Source: Nocardioides sp. (GTDB taxonomy: Bacteria > Actinomycetota > Actinomycetes > Propionibacteriales > Nocardioidaceae). Taken from it: 64,000 nucleotides of DNA. A program made the position numbers and the translations under genes. Numbering within the stretch: the stretch's first letter is position 1; each line of letters begins with the position of its first letter. Shown piece by piece: positions 24,845 through 34,014 of the stretch. The stretch is taken from positions 211,810 through 275,809 of the forward strand of contig NZ_JASEEQ010000005.1 in the NCBI RefSeq assembly GCF_030019515.1, read 5' to 3'. Below the pieces are notes generated by a model that saw only the letters and a list, made by a program, of their open reading frames with translations, searched no databases and was not told where the DNA came from.

Positions 24845-25900
24845 GTGAGCAGCGAACGCAGCGCCCCCCTGGTCCTGGGCATCGAGACCTCGTGCGACGA
24901 GACCGGTGTCGGCATCGTGCGCGGGCACACCCTGCTCGCGGACGCCGTGGCGAGCAGTGTCGACGAGCACGCGCGCTTCGGTGGGGTGGTGCCGGAGGTC
25001 GCCAGCCGCGCGCACCTCGAGGCGATGGTGCCGACCATCGAGCGCGCCTGCGAGACGGCCGGCATCCGCCTGTACGACGTCGACGCGATCGCGGTCACCA
25101 GCGGGCCCGGGCTCGCCGGGGCGCTGATGGTGGGGGTCGCGGCGGCGAAGGCGTTGGCGGTCGGGCTGGGCAAGCCGATCTACGGCGTGAACCACCTCGC
25201 GGCGCACGTGGCCGTCGACCAGCTCGAGCACGGCCCGCTGCCGGAGCCGTGCCTGGCGATGCTGGTCAGCGGCGGCCACTCCAGTCTGCTCCGCGTCGAG
25301 GACGTCACCTCCGGCGTGGACCCGATGGGCTCGTCCATCGACGACGCTGCCGGCGAGGCCTTCGACAAGGTGGCCCGCCTGCTCGGCCTGCCGTTCCCCG
25401 GTGGCCCGTACATCGATCGCGCGGCCCGCGAGGGCAGCAGTGTGTACGTCGACTTCCCGCGCGGGCTGACCAGCCGCCGCGACCTCGAGCGGCACCGCTT
25501 CGACTTCTCGTTCTCGGGCCTCAAGACCGCGGTCGCGCGGTGGGTCGAGGCGCGGGAGCGGTCCGGCGAGCCGGTGCCCGTGGCCGACGTGGCCGCGAGC
25601 TTCCAGGAGGCGGTCTGCGACGTGCTGACCCGCAAGGCGATCGACGCGGCGTCCAGCGAGGGCATCGAGGACATCCTGATCGGCGGCGGCGTGGCCGCGA
25701 ACTCCCGGCTGCGCGTGCTGGCCGAGGAGCGCGCCCGGGCGGCGGGCATCCGGGTCCGGGTGCCCCGTCCCGGCCTGTGCACCGACAACGGCGCGATGGT
25801 GGCCGCCCTCGGTGCCGAGATGGTCGCCCGCGGTCGGACGCCGTCGCCCCTGGACCTCCCGGCCGACTCCTCGCTGCCGGTGACCCAGGTCCTGGTCTGA
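24845..25900 (+). CDS. tsaD: tRNA N6-threonylcarbamoyladenosine transferase TsaD
   Basis: TsaD transfers the threonylcarbamoyl group to A37 of tRNA. The 351 residues start with [17 protein letters not shown], then [12 protein letters not shown], the metal-binding NHLAAHV histidines and [11 protein letters not shown], with [11 protein letters not shown] near the end. The GTG start is supported by a CACAAT box (24833-24838) ending 6 nt upstream, which also gives tsaD its own promoter now that it is cut off from tsaB-rimI. Confidence 0.96.
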   Translation: MSSERSAPLVLGIETSCDETGVGIVRGHTLLADAVASSVDEHARFGGVVPEVASRAHLEAMVPTIERACETAGIRLYDVDAIAVTSGPGLAGALMVGVAAAKALAVGLGKPIYGVNHLAAHVAVDQLEHGPLPEPCLAMLVSGGHSSLLRVEDVTSGVDPMGSSIDDAAGEAFDKVARLLGLPFPGGPYIDRAAREGSSVYVDFPRGLTSRRDLERHRFDFSFSGLKTAVARWVEARERSGEPVPVADVAASFQEAVCDVLTRKAIDAASSEGIEDILIGGGVAANSRLRVLAEERARAAGIRVRVPRPGLCTDNGAMVAALGAEMVARGRTPSPLDLPADSSLPVTQVLV

Positions 25901-25917
25901 GCGCTCCGCTGTGAGCG

Positions 25918-28077
25918 TCAGGGGGTATCGCTGGTGGAGGGCACCTCGGAGAGCTCCGGCGCTTCCCGCTCGTCCCCGTGGCCGGGCCACCACGCGGCGT
26001 GCCCGATCAACGCGGTCAGCGCCGGGGTGAAGAACATCGCCATCACGAACGCCGCCACGAAGATCCCGAAGGACAGCGCGAAGCCCATCGAGACGATCAG
26101 CGTGTTCCCGCCGAGCATCAGGGAGGCGAACGTGCCGGCGAGGATCACGCCGGCCGCGGCGATGGTCGGGCCCGCGTGCTTGACCGCCTCGGCGGCCGCG
26201 GCCCGCGGGTCCTTGCCCTCGCGAGCCTCCTCGCGCAGCCGCGCGATCATCAAGATGTTGTAGTCGGTGCCGAGTGCGGTCACGAACAGGTAGATGTAGA
26301 TCGGCAGCATGAAGATCAGGCCCTCGTGGCCGAGCACGTGCTGGAACATGACCACCGTCGCGCCGAGGGTCGCGGCGAAGCCGAGACCCACCGCTGCCAT
26401 CAGGTACCACGGCGCGACCAGGCTGCGCAGCAGGAGCCCGAGGATCACCATGATGACCAGCGCGGCCACCGGGAAGACGATGGAGTAGTCGCGGGCCATC
26501 GCGTCCTGGAGGTCGGCGAACACCGACGGGGTGCCGCCGACGTACGCCTCCGTGCCGTCGGGGGCCGAGTCGTGGGCGGCGTCGCGGATCGGGCCCTTGA
26601 CGTCCTGGAGGGCCGCGTCGGACGCCGGATCCTCGTCGAGGACGATGCTGAACTGCGCCGCGGTGCCGTCCTCCGAGAGCTGGCCCGGGTAGACCTGGGT
26701 GACGCCGCTGGCACCCTCCAGGTCCGAGCGGTAGGTCCCGAGCGCGGCCTGGTCGAGCGGGCCGTCGTCGGAGACCAGGATGACCGGCACCGGCTCGCTG
26801 GCACCCGCCGCGAAGTGCCTCTGGAAGGTCTCCAGGCCCTTCGTCGACTCGACGTCGTCGGGCAGGCTCGAGGTGAAGTCGAACGACGGGTTGAAGCTGA
26901 GCGCGAAGACCGCGAGCGTCGCCATCACGACCCCGGACAGTGCGGCGAAGGCCGCCGGCCGGCGGCCGAGGGCGTCGCCGATCCGGGCGAAGCGGGCACC
27001 CTCGGGCTCCCGGCGCCACTTCTTCGACGGCCAGAACAGGCCCCGACCGAGCACGGTCACGACCGCCGGCACGAGCGTCAGAGCGGCGAGGAGGGTCACC
27101 CCGACCGCGATCGCGAGCGCGGGCCCGATCGCCCGGAAGATGCTCAGCGAGCTGAGCAGCAGCGCGAGGAAGGCGACGATCACGGCTCCGCCGGCGGAGG
27201 CGATGGCCTCGCCCGCGCGCTCGAGCGCGTGCACGACGGAGGCGCGGGGCTCCTCGCCCTGCCGCAGCCGCTCGCGATAGCGGAACAGGAAGAACAGGAT
27301 GTAGTCGGTGCCGATGCCGTAGAGGACCACGACCAGGATCGTCTGGATCGAGGAGTCCGCCTTGAGGTCGAACACCTCGTTGGCCCATCCGATCAGGCCG
27401 GTGGCGACCAGCGACGCCAGGGTGACCACGAGCACCGGCATCAGGCAGATGATGACGCTGCGGAAGATCACCGCGAGCAGTACGACGATCAGCACGATCG
27501 TCGCGATGCCGACGATCGCCAGGGTCCGGTCGCCGGACTCCTGCGAGTCCAGGCCTTGCGGCACCGAGCCGGTGGTCTGCACGCGCAGGTCGGTGCCGTC
27601 GACGAGCGGGGCGAGGTCGTCGCGCAGGTCCTTCGCGTCGTCGAAGGCCTGCGGATCGAACCCGGTCGCGCCCTCGGCCAGGCCGACGATGCCGATCTGG
27701 GCCATCCCGTCCTGGGAGAGGTTCGGCTTGCCCTCGGGGTTGACCGTGACGACCTGCTGGACGAACGTCTTCTCGCCCAGCTCCGGGCCGAGCTGCTCGG
27801 CGATCCGGTCGACGTCGGCCTGGTCGGCCTCGGTCAGCGGCGCGCTGTCCTCGCGCTCGAACACCAGGATCGCGGCCGGCGTCGTCGCGCCGGGGAACTT
27901 CTCGGACTGCAGATCGGTCGCCTTGATCGACTCGTAGTGGTCGGGGAGGAACTCCGACTCCTCCGAGGTCGTCTGCAGGGCCGGAGCCAGCGAGACCACG
28001 ACGACGGCGAGCACCACCCACGCGGCGATGACGAACCAGCGACGACGGGAGACGAGGCGACCAAGGGCGGCGAACAC
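25918..28077 (-). CDS. MMPL-family (RND-type) transporter
   Basis: A 719-residue membrane protein with twelve predicted helices in two halves, each with a large extracellular loop. The conserved MMPL/RND motif appears twice, as LYGIGTDYILFFLFRYRE and ALGTDYNILMIARLREE. Such proteins export lipids or hydrophobic compounds using the proton gradient. There is no lipid-synthesis gene nearby, so the cargo is unknown. The tail is acidic. The gene stands alone: a 58-bp gap separates it from the next gene on its strand, and a TAGGGT box precedes its GTG. It is convergent with tsaD. Confidence 0.93.
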   Translation of the reverse strand: MFAALGRLVSRRRWFVIAAWVVLAVVVVSLAPALQTTSEESEFLPDHYESIKATDLQSEKFPGATTPAAILVFEREDSAPLTEADQADVDRIAEQLGPELGEKTFVQQVVTVNPEGKPNLSQDGMAQIGIVGLAEGATGFDPQAFDDAKDLRDDLAPLVDGTDLRVQTTGSVPQGLDSQESGDRTLAIVGIATIVLIVVLLAVIFRSVIICLMPVLVVTLASLVATGLIGWANEVFDLKADSSIQTILVVVLYGIGTDYILFFLFRYRERLRQGEEPRASVVHALERAGEAIASAGGAVIVAFLALLLSSLSIFRAIGPALAIAVGVTLLAALTLVPAVVTVLGRGLFWPSKKWRREPEGARFARIGDALGRRPAAFAALSGVVMATLAVFALSFNPSFDFTSSLPDDVESTKGLETFQRHFAAGASEPVPVILVSDDGPLDQAALGTYRSDLEGASGVTQVYPGQLSEDGTAAQFSIVLDEDPASDAALQDVKGPIRDAAHDSAPDGTEAYVGGTPSVFADLQDAMARDYSIVFPVAALVIMVILGLLLRSLVAPWYLMAAVGLGFAATLGATVVMFQHVLGHEGLIFMLPIYIYLFVTALGTDYNILMIARLREEAREGKDPRAAAAEAVKHAGPTIAAAGVILAGTFASLMLGGNTLIVSMGFALSFGIFVAAFVMAMFFTPALTALIGHAAWWPGHGDEREAPELSEVPSTSDTP

Positions 28078-28135
28078 GTCTCACGACCCTAGCGGCGCGG
28101 ACCGCCCGCCGGCCTCCGATTTAAGTAGACCTCTC

Positions 28136-29278
28136 TCACTCCGAGAGGATGAACTCCGCGACCTGTTCCGGGTTGCCCCCCGGTCCCTCCGGGACGACGA
28201 CCTGTCGGTCGTCCCACGCGAGTCCGACCCTGGTGAGCGACCAGGTGCTGGTCGTCCAGTCGGTGCCGGAGACCAGCACGTGCGTCGCGTCCGCCCAGGC
28301 CGCACGGCTGACCACGTCGCCCCGCCCCGAGGACTCGAACCTGCCGACCGGCTGGAGGCTCCGGTCGAACACCGCGACCTCGCCGGCCATGTTGTTCTCG
28401 TAGAAGCCGCCGAGCAGGTGCTTCCCATCGGGCGAGAACGTCAACCCCGCCGTCTCGCAGCTGCGTGCGACGAGCTCGCCGGCCGCGGGGTCGTAGAGGC
28501 CTGCGCAGCCGTACTGCGGGTCGGAGTCGTCGGCGTACTGCACCGCCCACAGGTCGCCGTCCGGGCTGACGTCGGTGACCCGAAGCGGCCGGCTCGTCGT
28601 CAGGTCGGTGCGGCCCGCGGGTGTCACCGTGCCGGTCGTGGTGTTGAAGTCGCCGACGAGCAGGTGCTCGGCGTCGAGCACCGCGTCGATGCTGCCCGGC
28701 GACTCTCCGCCGGGCGAGGGCGGTCCGTCCATCGTGACCGGCTCGGCGACGCCGCTGCGCAGCACCGCCGTCCGGTACTTCTCGTCGACCCACGCGGCCA
28801 CGCTGTCGTCGGCGCTCATCGTCACCACGTTCGTCTGGACCGGGTACGTCGCCTGCAGGCTGCCGTCGGGGGCGAAGACCCGGACGGCGTTCGGCTTCTG
28901 CGTGGCGACGACCACCCGCCCGTCGGTGAGGACGCCGTAGTTGACGACGTTCTCGTTGGACACGTCCACCGGCACGGTGCCGCCGTCGGGGCGGGTGACC
29001 ACGCCGTCGTGGAGCACCGACGCGCCCGGCGCCGTCGGGGGGGCCGGGGCCGGATCGGGGCCCTGGGACCGGTTCGAGCCCCCGGTCAGCACGGTCGGGA
29101 CCAGGATCGCGACGGCGACCGCGGCGGCCACGGCACCGGCCGCGGCGGCCCGGCGACGACGGCGGATGCCCTGCGCCGTGCCCCGGACGTCCTCGAAGCT
29201 GAGCGGCGCGCCGTGGACCCCGCCGTACTCGCGCTCCGCGCGGCGCTCCAGCTCGCGGGTGAAGATCTCCTCGGTCAT
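28136..29278 (-). CDS. Membrane-anchored beta-propeller-like protein, probable partner of the sigma factor
   Basis: A 380-residue protein with a short cytoplasmic part (residues 1-35), a basic RRRRR patch, one transmembrane helix (GAVAAAVAVAILVPTVL) and a long outer region of repeated beta segments such as FSPDGKHLLGG, VSPDGDLWAV and FAPDGSLQATYPV, which are WD40/TolB-like. It overlaps the sigma factor stop by ATGA. In SigE-family operons the second gene is commonly a membrane regulator of the sigma factor, so an anti-sigma role is likely by context, though I see no classical zinc anti-sigma motif. Confidence 0.85.
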   Translation of the reverse strand: MTEEIFTRELERRAEREYGGVHGAPLSFEDVRGTAQGIRRRRRAAAAGAVAAAVAVAILVPTVLTGGSNRSQGPDPAPAPPTAPGASVLHDGVVTRPDGGTVPVDVSNENVVNYGVLTDGRVVVATQKPNAVRVFAPDGSLQATYPVQTNVVTMSADDSVAAWVDEKYRTAVLRSGVAEPVTMDGPPSPGGESPGSIDAVLDAEHLLVGDFNTTTGTVTPAGRTDLTTSRPLRVTDVSPDGDLWAVQYADDSDPQYGCAGLYDPAAGELVARSCETAGLTFSPDGKHLLGGFYENNMAGEVAVFDRSLQPVGRFESSGRGDVVSRAAWADATHVLVSGTDWTTSTWSLTRVGLAWDDRQVVVPEGPGGNPEQVAEFILSE

Positions 29279-29793
29279 CGCTCCTCCTCCCGGTGCGTCG
29301 GGCTCAGCTCGACGGGCGTTCGCTCGCGCAGCGCGGCGAGCGCCCGGCTGGTCTGGGACTTCACGGTGCCGACGGAGATGCCGAGCACGTCGGCGGTGTC
29401 TGCCTCGGACAGCTGCTCGTAGTAGCGCAGCACGACCACGGCCCGCGCCTTGCGGGGCAGGGTCTGGACGACGGCCCAGACCGCGGCGCCGAGACCCTCG
29501 TCGTACGCGTCGTGGACCGGGCTGCCCTCGGGGACCGTGGCCGTCGGCGCCTCGCGCCGCTTCCAGCCTCGGCGCCACAGCGAGTTGTTCTCGTTGACCA
29601 TGATCCGGCGGACGTAGGCGTCCACCGAGCCGCGGTCGCGGACCTTGTCCCACGACAGGTAGAGCTTGGCCAGCGAGGTCTGCAGCAGGTCCTCGGCCTG
29701 GTGCTGGTCCCCGGTGAGCAGGTAGGCGGTCCGGAGCAGGCGTCCTTGGCGGGCCTGGAGGTACGCCGTGAAGTCGGCGTCCCGCTCCGTCAT
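29275..29793 (-). CDS. SigE-family RNA polymerase sigma factor
   Basis: A 172-residue group 4 sigma factor. Region 2 runs from DFTAYLQARQGRLLRTAYLLTGD through AEDLLQTSLAKLYLSWDKV and VRRIMVNENNSLWRR; region 4 contains LPRKARAVVVLRYYEQLSEADTADVLGISVGTVKSQTSRALAALR. It matches the actinobacterial SigE family (TIGR02983 type). The true ATG is at 29793, after GAGGAG; the frame extends further only into non-coding sequence. A CAACC-N16-CGTC promoter-like pair upstream suggests autoregulation. The downstream membrane gene is coupled by a 4-nt overlap. Confidence 0.94.
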   Translation of the reverse strand: MTERDADFTAYLQARQGRLLRTAYLLTGDQHQAEDLLQTSLAKLYLSWDKVRDRGSVDAYVRRIMVNENNSLWRRGWKRREAPTATVPEGSPVHDAYDEGLGAAVWAVVQTLPRKARAVVVLRYYEQLSEADTADVLGISVGTVKSQTSRALAALRERTPVELSPTHREEER

Positions 29794-29826
29794 CGTGGCT
29801 CCTCGTTCCTCCGTCAACACACCCTC

Positions 29827-29853
29827 AAGACGCGAACGCGCGCGGAAGGGTTG
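29827..29853 (-). promoter_or_regulatory. ECF-type promoter of the sigma factor operon (CAACC-N16-CGTCTT)
   Basis: On the minus strand CAACC (29849-29853) and CGTCTT (29827-29832) are 16 bp apart. An AAC-containing -35 and a CGTC -10 are general features of ECF promoters. The predicted start gives a leader of about 27 nt with a good Shine-Dalgarno. Confidence 0.5.
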
Positions 29854-29972
29854 CAATTCTCCTCGATCCGGACGCCGACCCAGGGTCCTTCGGCCCTGGC
29901 CGCCGCCCACGGGCGCCTGCGAACCTGCGGACCTGCCTGCGACCCCGCAGCCGTCCGACGTGAGGAGAGCCC

Positions 29973-31391
29973 GTGCCCGGTACGACACCGTCCATCATCC
30001 AAGGTGGGATGGGGGTCGGCGTCTCGTCCTGGCAGCTCGCCCGGTCCGTCGCCCGGGCCGGCCATCTCGGCGTGGTCTCCGGCACGGCGCTCGACGCGAC
30101 CCTCGCGCGCCGGCTGCAGGACGGCGACCCCGACGGGCACGCGCGGCGCGCCCTCGACGCCTTCCCCGACCGGGCGATGGTCGCGCGGGTGCTCGACCGC
30201 TACCACCTCCCCGAGGGCCGGGAGCCCGGCCGCCCGTACCGGCCGACGCCGAAACCCTCGCTGCGCCCCAGCCGGCACGCCCAGGAGCTGGCGGTGCTCG
30301 GGAACTTCGTCGAGGTGTGGCTGGCCAAGCAGGGACACGACGGCACGGTGGGCGTGAACTTCCTCGAGAAGATCCAGCTGGCGACGCCCGCGGCCGCACT
30401 GGGGGCCATGCTCGCCGGGGTGGACTTCGTGCTGATGGGCGCCGGGGTGCCCCGGGAGATCCCCCAGCTGCTCACCGATCTGGCGCGCGGGGACGTCGGC
30501 GGGATCGGCGTCGACGTGCACGGCGCGCCCGAGCGGTCGCGGATCGAGGTCGACCCGCGGGCCCTGCTCGGCCGGCACCTGCCGCCGCTGCGCCGGCCGC
30601 GGTTCCTGGCCATCGTGTCCGCGACCGTCCTCGCCGCCTACCTCGCCCGCGACGACGCGACCCGGCCCGACGGGTTCGTGATCGAGGGCCCGGTCGCCGG
30701 CGGCCACAACGCGCCGCCGCGCGGCACGCTGGTGGTCGACGACGACGGCGAGCCCGTGTACGGCGACCGCGACGCGGTCGACCTCGACAAGGTGGCGACC
30801 CTCGGCCTGCCGTTCTGGCTGGCGGGCGGGCACGGGACGCCGGAGGGCCTGCAGGCGGCCCGCGCCGCCGGGGCCGCCGGCATCCAGGTCGGCACCCTCT
30901 TCGCGCTCGCGGTCGAGTCGGGACTGCGTCCCGAGCTGCGGGAGCAGGTCGGCGCCGAGCTCGGTGCCGGGACGCTGCGGGTGCGGACCGACGTGCGCTC
31001 CTCCCCGACCGGCTTCCCGTTCAAGGTCGCGCGGATCGACGGCACGCTCTCCGAGCCCGAGGTGTACGGCGCCCGCGAGCGGCTGTGCGACCTCGGCTAC
31101 CTGCGCACGCCGTACCTCACCGCGGCGGGCCGGGTCGGCTACCGGTGCCCGGCTGAGCCGGTCGCGGCCTACCAGCGCAAGGGCGGCGACCTCGCCGACA
31201 CGGTCGGGCGCAAGTGCCTGTGCAACTCGCTGACGGCCGACGTGGGCCTGGGGCAGACCCGCCCCGACGGCTACCAGGAGCCCGGGCTGGTCACGCTCGG
31301 GAGCGACCTGAGCGGCCCGCGCCGGCTGCTCGAGCGCCATCCCGGCGGCTGGACCGCTGGGCAGGCGGTGGCCTGGCTCGAAGGCCGATGA
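29973..31391 (+). CDS. Nitronate monooxygenase family flavoprotein
   Basis: A 472-residue FMN-binding TIM-barrel protein. IIQGGMGVGVSSWQLARSVARAGHLGVVSG is the typical N-terminus; VIEGPVAGGHNAPPRG contains the catalytic-region His, and AAGAAGIQVGTLFALAVES is the FMN phosphate site. A C-terminal extension has cysteines (RKCLCNSL). It probably oxidises alkyl nitronates or related compounds. GAGGAG lies before the GTG start. The stop overlaps the next ATG by 4 nt. Confidence 0.9.
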   Translation: MPGTTPSIIQGGMGVGVSSWQLARSVARAGHLGVVSGTALDATLARRLQDGDPDGHARRALDAFPDRAMVARVLDRYHLPEGREPGRPYRPTPKPSLRPSRHAQELAVLGNFVEVWLAKQGHDGTVGVNFLEKIQLATPAAALGAMLAGVDFVLMGAGVPREIPQLLTDLARGDVGGIGVDVHGAPERSRIEVDPRALLGRHLPPLRRPRFLAIVSATVLAAYLARDDATRPDGFVIEGPVAGGHNAPPRGTLVVDDDGEPVYGDRDAVDLDKVATLGLPFWLAGGHGTPEGLQAARAAGAAGIQVGTLFALAVESGLRPELREQVGAELGAGTLRVRTDVRSSPTGFPFKVARIDGTLSEPEVYGARERLCDLGYLRTPYLTAAGRVGYRCPAEPVAAYQRKGGDLADTVGRKCLCNSLTADVGLGQTRPDGYQEPGLVTLGSDLSGPRRLLERHPGGWTAGQAVAWLEGR

Positions 31392-32032
31392 GCACCCGAT
31401 CCCCCGCCGGCCGACGGCGACGAGGCATCCTGGGGGCCATGACGCTTCCTGGGCCGGGCACGGCCACCGCGACCGAAGCCTGGTTCCGCAGGCGGCCGCC
31501 GTTGACGTGGGGGGCGGCCGCGAGCCTGTTCCTCGGGGTGTTCGTGCTGCGCCTCTCCGGTGGGACCGTCGAGGACGCCTACTCGATGCTCTACGTGTTC
31601 CCCGTGGCCCTGGTCGCCTTCGCGTTCGGCCTGCGGAAGGGCGCGGCCGCCGGGGTGCTCGCGGTGCTGCTCATCGTCGTGTGGGCCGTGGTGCGCGACG
31701 TGTCCCTGGACCCGGCCGGCTGGGCCTCGCGGATCATGCCGATCCTGCTGCTCGGCGTACTGCTCGGTGAGGCCAGCGACCGGCTGCGCCGCAACGACGC
31801 CGAGCGCCGACGGCTGGAGACCGCGGCGCTGCTGCACCGCGACGCCATCGAGATCAACGACTCCCTGATCCAGGGCATGGCCGCGGCGAAGTGGTCGCTG
31901 GAGGCTGGTGACGTCGAGACCGGCCTGCGCACCCTGAACGCCACGATCACGCAGGCCCAGGACCTGGTGTCCGGCCTGATCCGGCAGGCCGGCATGGGGG
32001 ACCGGACCGAGCGCCCGACCGACCGGGAGTAG
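31388..32032 (+). CDS. Membrane protein with histidine-kinase-like dimerisation helix but no ATPase domain
   Basis: About 214 residues. Three to four hydrophobic helices (residues ~35-130: WGAAASLFLGVFVLRL, MLYVFPVALVAFAFGL, AGVLAVLLIVVWAVV, IMPILLLGVLLGEA) are followed by a helical region LLHRDAIEINDSLIQGMAAAKW that resembles the phospho-acceptor helix of HisKA_3-type kinases, and then it stops. No N, G1 or G2 ATP-binding motif exists. ATG 31388 is coupled to the upstream gene; ATG 31439 is a possible later start. It may be a kinase remnant or a dimer partner. Confidence 0.75.
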   Translation: MSTRSPAGRRRRGILGAMTLPGPGTATATEAWFRRRPPLTWGAAASLFLGVFVLRLSGGTVEDAYSMLYVFPVALVAFAFGLRKGAAAGVLAVLLIVVWAVVRDVSLDPAGWASRIMPILLLGVLLGEASDRLRRNDAERRRLETAALLHRDAIEINDSLIQGMAAAKWSLEAGDVETGLRTLNATITQAQDLVSGLIRQAGMGDRTERPTDRE

Positions 32033-32119
32033 CGGACCGTCCCGACGGCCGGTCCTGCGCCGGGCGGCCGGGATGCGGTTGCATGGTCCCTCACACACCA
32101 TCCGCGGAGAGGGAGCAGC

Positions 32120-33217
32120 ATGCAGCAGGTGAAGGCCGTGGTCGTCCGTGGCAAGGGGCAGCCCGTCGAGGTGACCACCATCAACGTGCCCGACCCGGGA
32201 CCCGGCGAGGCGGTCGTCCAGGTGCAGGCCTGCGGGGTCTGCCACACCGACCTCCACTACCGCGAGGGCGGCATCAACGACGACTTCCCGTTCCTGCTCG
32301 GCCACGAGGCGGCCGGCGTGGTCGAGGCTGTCGGCCCGGACGTGACTGCGGTGGCGCCGGGCGACTTCGTGGTCCTGAACTGGCGGGCCGTGTGCGGCGA
32401 GTGCCGGGCCTGCGAGCGCGGCGAGCCGTGGTACTGCTTCGCGACCCACAACGCCACCCAGCGGATGACGCTCGCCGAGGGGCCCGACGCGGGCACCGAG
32501 CTCGCGCCGGCCCTGGGGATCGGCGCGTTCGCCGAGAAGACGCTGGTGGCGGCCGGCCAGTGCACGAAGGTCGACCCCGCGGCGCGACCGGCCGCCGTCG
32601 GCCTGCTCGGCTGCGGGGTGATGGCGGGGATCGGAGCCGCGATCAACACCGGCGCGGTCACCCGCGGCAAGTCGGTCGCCGTGATCGGCTGCGGCGGCGT
32701 CGGTGTGGCCGCGATCGCCGGCTCCGCGCTCGCCGGGGCCTCGCCGATCATCGCGGTCGACGTCGACGCGAAGAAGCTCGAGGCGGCCCGACGGATGGGC
32801 GCCACGCACGTCGTCGACTCCAGCAGCACCGACCCGGTCGCCGCGATCCAGGAGCTCACCGGCGGCTTCGGGGCGGACGTGGTCATCGAGGCCGTCGGCC
32901 GACCGGAGACCTGGAAGCAGGCGTTCTACGCCCGCGACCTGGCCGGCACCGTGGTGCTGGTCGGCGTACCGACGCCCGAGATGAAGGTCCCGGACCTGCC
33001 GCTCATCGACGTCTTCGGCCGCGGCGGGTCGCTGAAGTCCAGCTGGTACGGCGACTGCCTGCCGAGCCGGGACTTCCCGATGCTGGTCGACCTCTACCAG
33101 CAGGGCCGGCTGGACCTGGACGCGTTCGTCAGCGAGGAGATCGGCATCGGGGACGTCGAGGCGGCGTTCGAGCGGATGCACCACGGCGACGTGCTCCGCT
33201 CGGTGGTGGTGTTCTGA
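32120..33217 (+). CDS. mscR: S-(hydroxymethyl)mycothiol dehydrogenase (mycothiol-dependent formaldehyde dehydrogenase)
   Basis: A 365-residue zinc alcohol dehydrogenase. Catalytic zinc ligands lie in [13 protein letters not shown] and LLGHEAAG; the structural zinc set is [15 protein letters not shown] (four cysteines); the NAD motif is [14 protein letters not shown]. Segments such as [16 protein letters not shown] and [20 protein letters not shown] are characteristic of the MscR branch. It detoxifies formaldehyde bound to mycothiol and so points to a mycothiol-using actinobacterium. GGAGAGGGAG precedes the ATG. The next gene starts within its stop codon. Confidence 0.94.
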   Translation: MQQVKAVVVRGKGQPVEVTTINVPDPGPGEAVVQVQACGVCHTDLHYREGGINDDFPFLLGHEAAGVVEAVGPDVTAVAPGDFVVLNWRAVCGECRACERGEPWYCFATHNATQRMTLAEGPDAGTELAPALGIGAFAEKTLVAAGQCTKVDPAARPAAVGLLGCGVMAGIGAAINTGAVTRGKSVAVIGCGGVGVAAIAGSALAGASPIIAVDVDAKKLEAARRMGATHVVDSSSTDPVAAIQELTGGFGADVVIEAVGRPETWKQAFYARDLAGTVVLVGVPTPEMKVPDLPLIDVFGRGGSLKSSWYGDCLPSRDFPMLVDLYQQGRLDLDAFVSEEIGIGDVEAAFERMHHGDVLRSVVVF

Positions 33218-33840
33218 TGGCCGGCCGGGGTCCGGCACGGGTCGACCATGCGGTCTCGTCGGGGACGTTCAGCCTCGACGGGGAGACCTTCGAGGTCGAG
33301 AACAACATCTGGGTGGTGGGCGACGACGCCGAGTGCGTGGTGATCGACGCGCCGCACGACGTCGCGGACATCCTGGCGGTGGTGGGGGACCGGAAGGTGA
33401 AGGCGATCGTGTGCACCCACGCGCACGACGACCACGTCCGGGTCGCGCCCGCGCTGCGGGAGGAGGTCGTCGCGCCGATCATGCTGCACCCGGCGGACCG
33501 GCCGCTGTGGGAGCTCACGCACTCCCGCTACCTCTGGGACCTCGACCTCGAGGACGGCCTGCAGATCGAGGTCGGCGGCACCACCCTGCGGGTGCTGCAC
33601 ACGCCGGGCCACGCCCCCGGCGCGGTCTGCCTGTACGCCGCGGACCTCGGCTGCGTGTTCACCGGCGACACGCTGTTCCAGGGCGGCCCCGGCGCGACCG
33701 GGCGGTCGTTCTCGGACGCCGATCTGATCGTGGCGTCGATCCGGACGACGCTGTTCGCGCTGCCGGACGACACGGTCGTCCACACCGGCCACGGTGGGGA
33801 CACCACGATCGGCGCGGAGCGGGCGGGACTCGGGACCTGA
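33217..33840 (+). CDS. MBL-fold hydrolase paired with MscR
   Basis: A 207-residue metallo-beta-lactamase-fold protein with the metal motif THAHDDH (His68, His70, Asp72, His73), further ligands in LHTPGHAPG and FTGDTLF, and the late His in VVHTGHGGDTT. Its ATG shares one base with the mscR stop (TGATG). The same pairing exists in mycobacteria (Rv2259-Rv2260). By context it probably hydrolyses the S-formylmycothiol product or a related mycothiol thioester, in the way glyoxalase II acts; this is inference. Confidence 0.92.
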   Translation: MAGRGPARVDHAVSSGTFSLDGETFEVENNIWVVGDDAECVVIDAPHDVADILAVVGDRKVKAIVCTHAHDDHVRVAPALREEVVAPIMLHPADRPLWELTHSRYLWDLDLEDGLQIEVGGTTLRVLHTPGHAPGAVCLYAADLGCVFTGDTLFQGGPGATGRSFSDADLIVASIRTTLFALPDDTVVHTGHGGDTTIGAERAGLGT

Positions 33841-34014
33841 CCCGGGCCGGGACGGGTCCCAGCGACCGGGGCGCCGAAGGTCCCGCCAGATCGGGACCGT
33901 TGTGCCCCCCGATGCGAGGACTCCGGCCCTGATTGGTGGAGGGTTCAAGTTCATACGGTGATGACACCAAAGCAGATGTGGCGGAGACACCGCCCCGAAC
34001 TAGGAGTCACCACG

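Noticed and set aside
25978..28092. 704-codon plus-strand frame opposite the MMPL gene
   Set aside because: The MMPL motifs on the other strand are clear; this frame is a charged, repetitive shadow.
33945..33960. tRNA-like GGTTCAAGTTC segment
   Set aside because: There is no acceptor or anticodon stem around it; it is more likely promoter sequence of the membrane protein gene.
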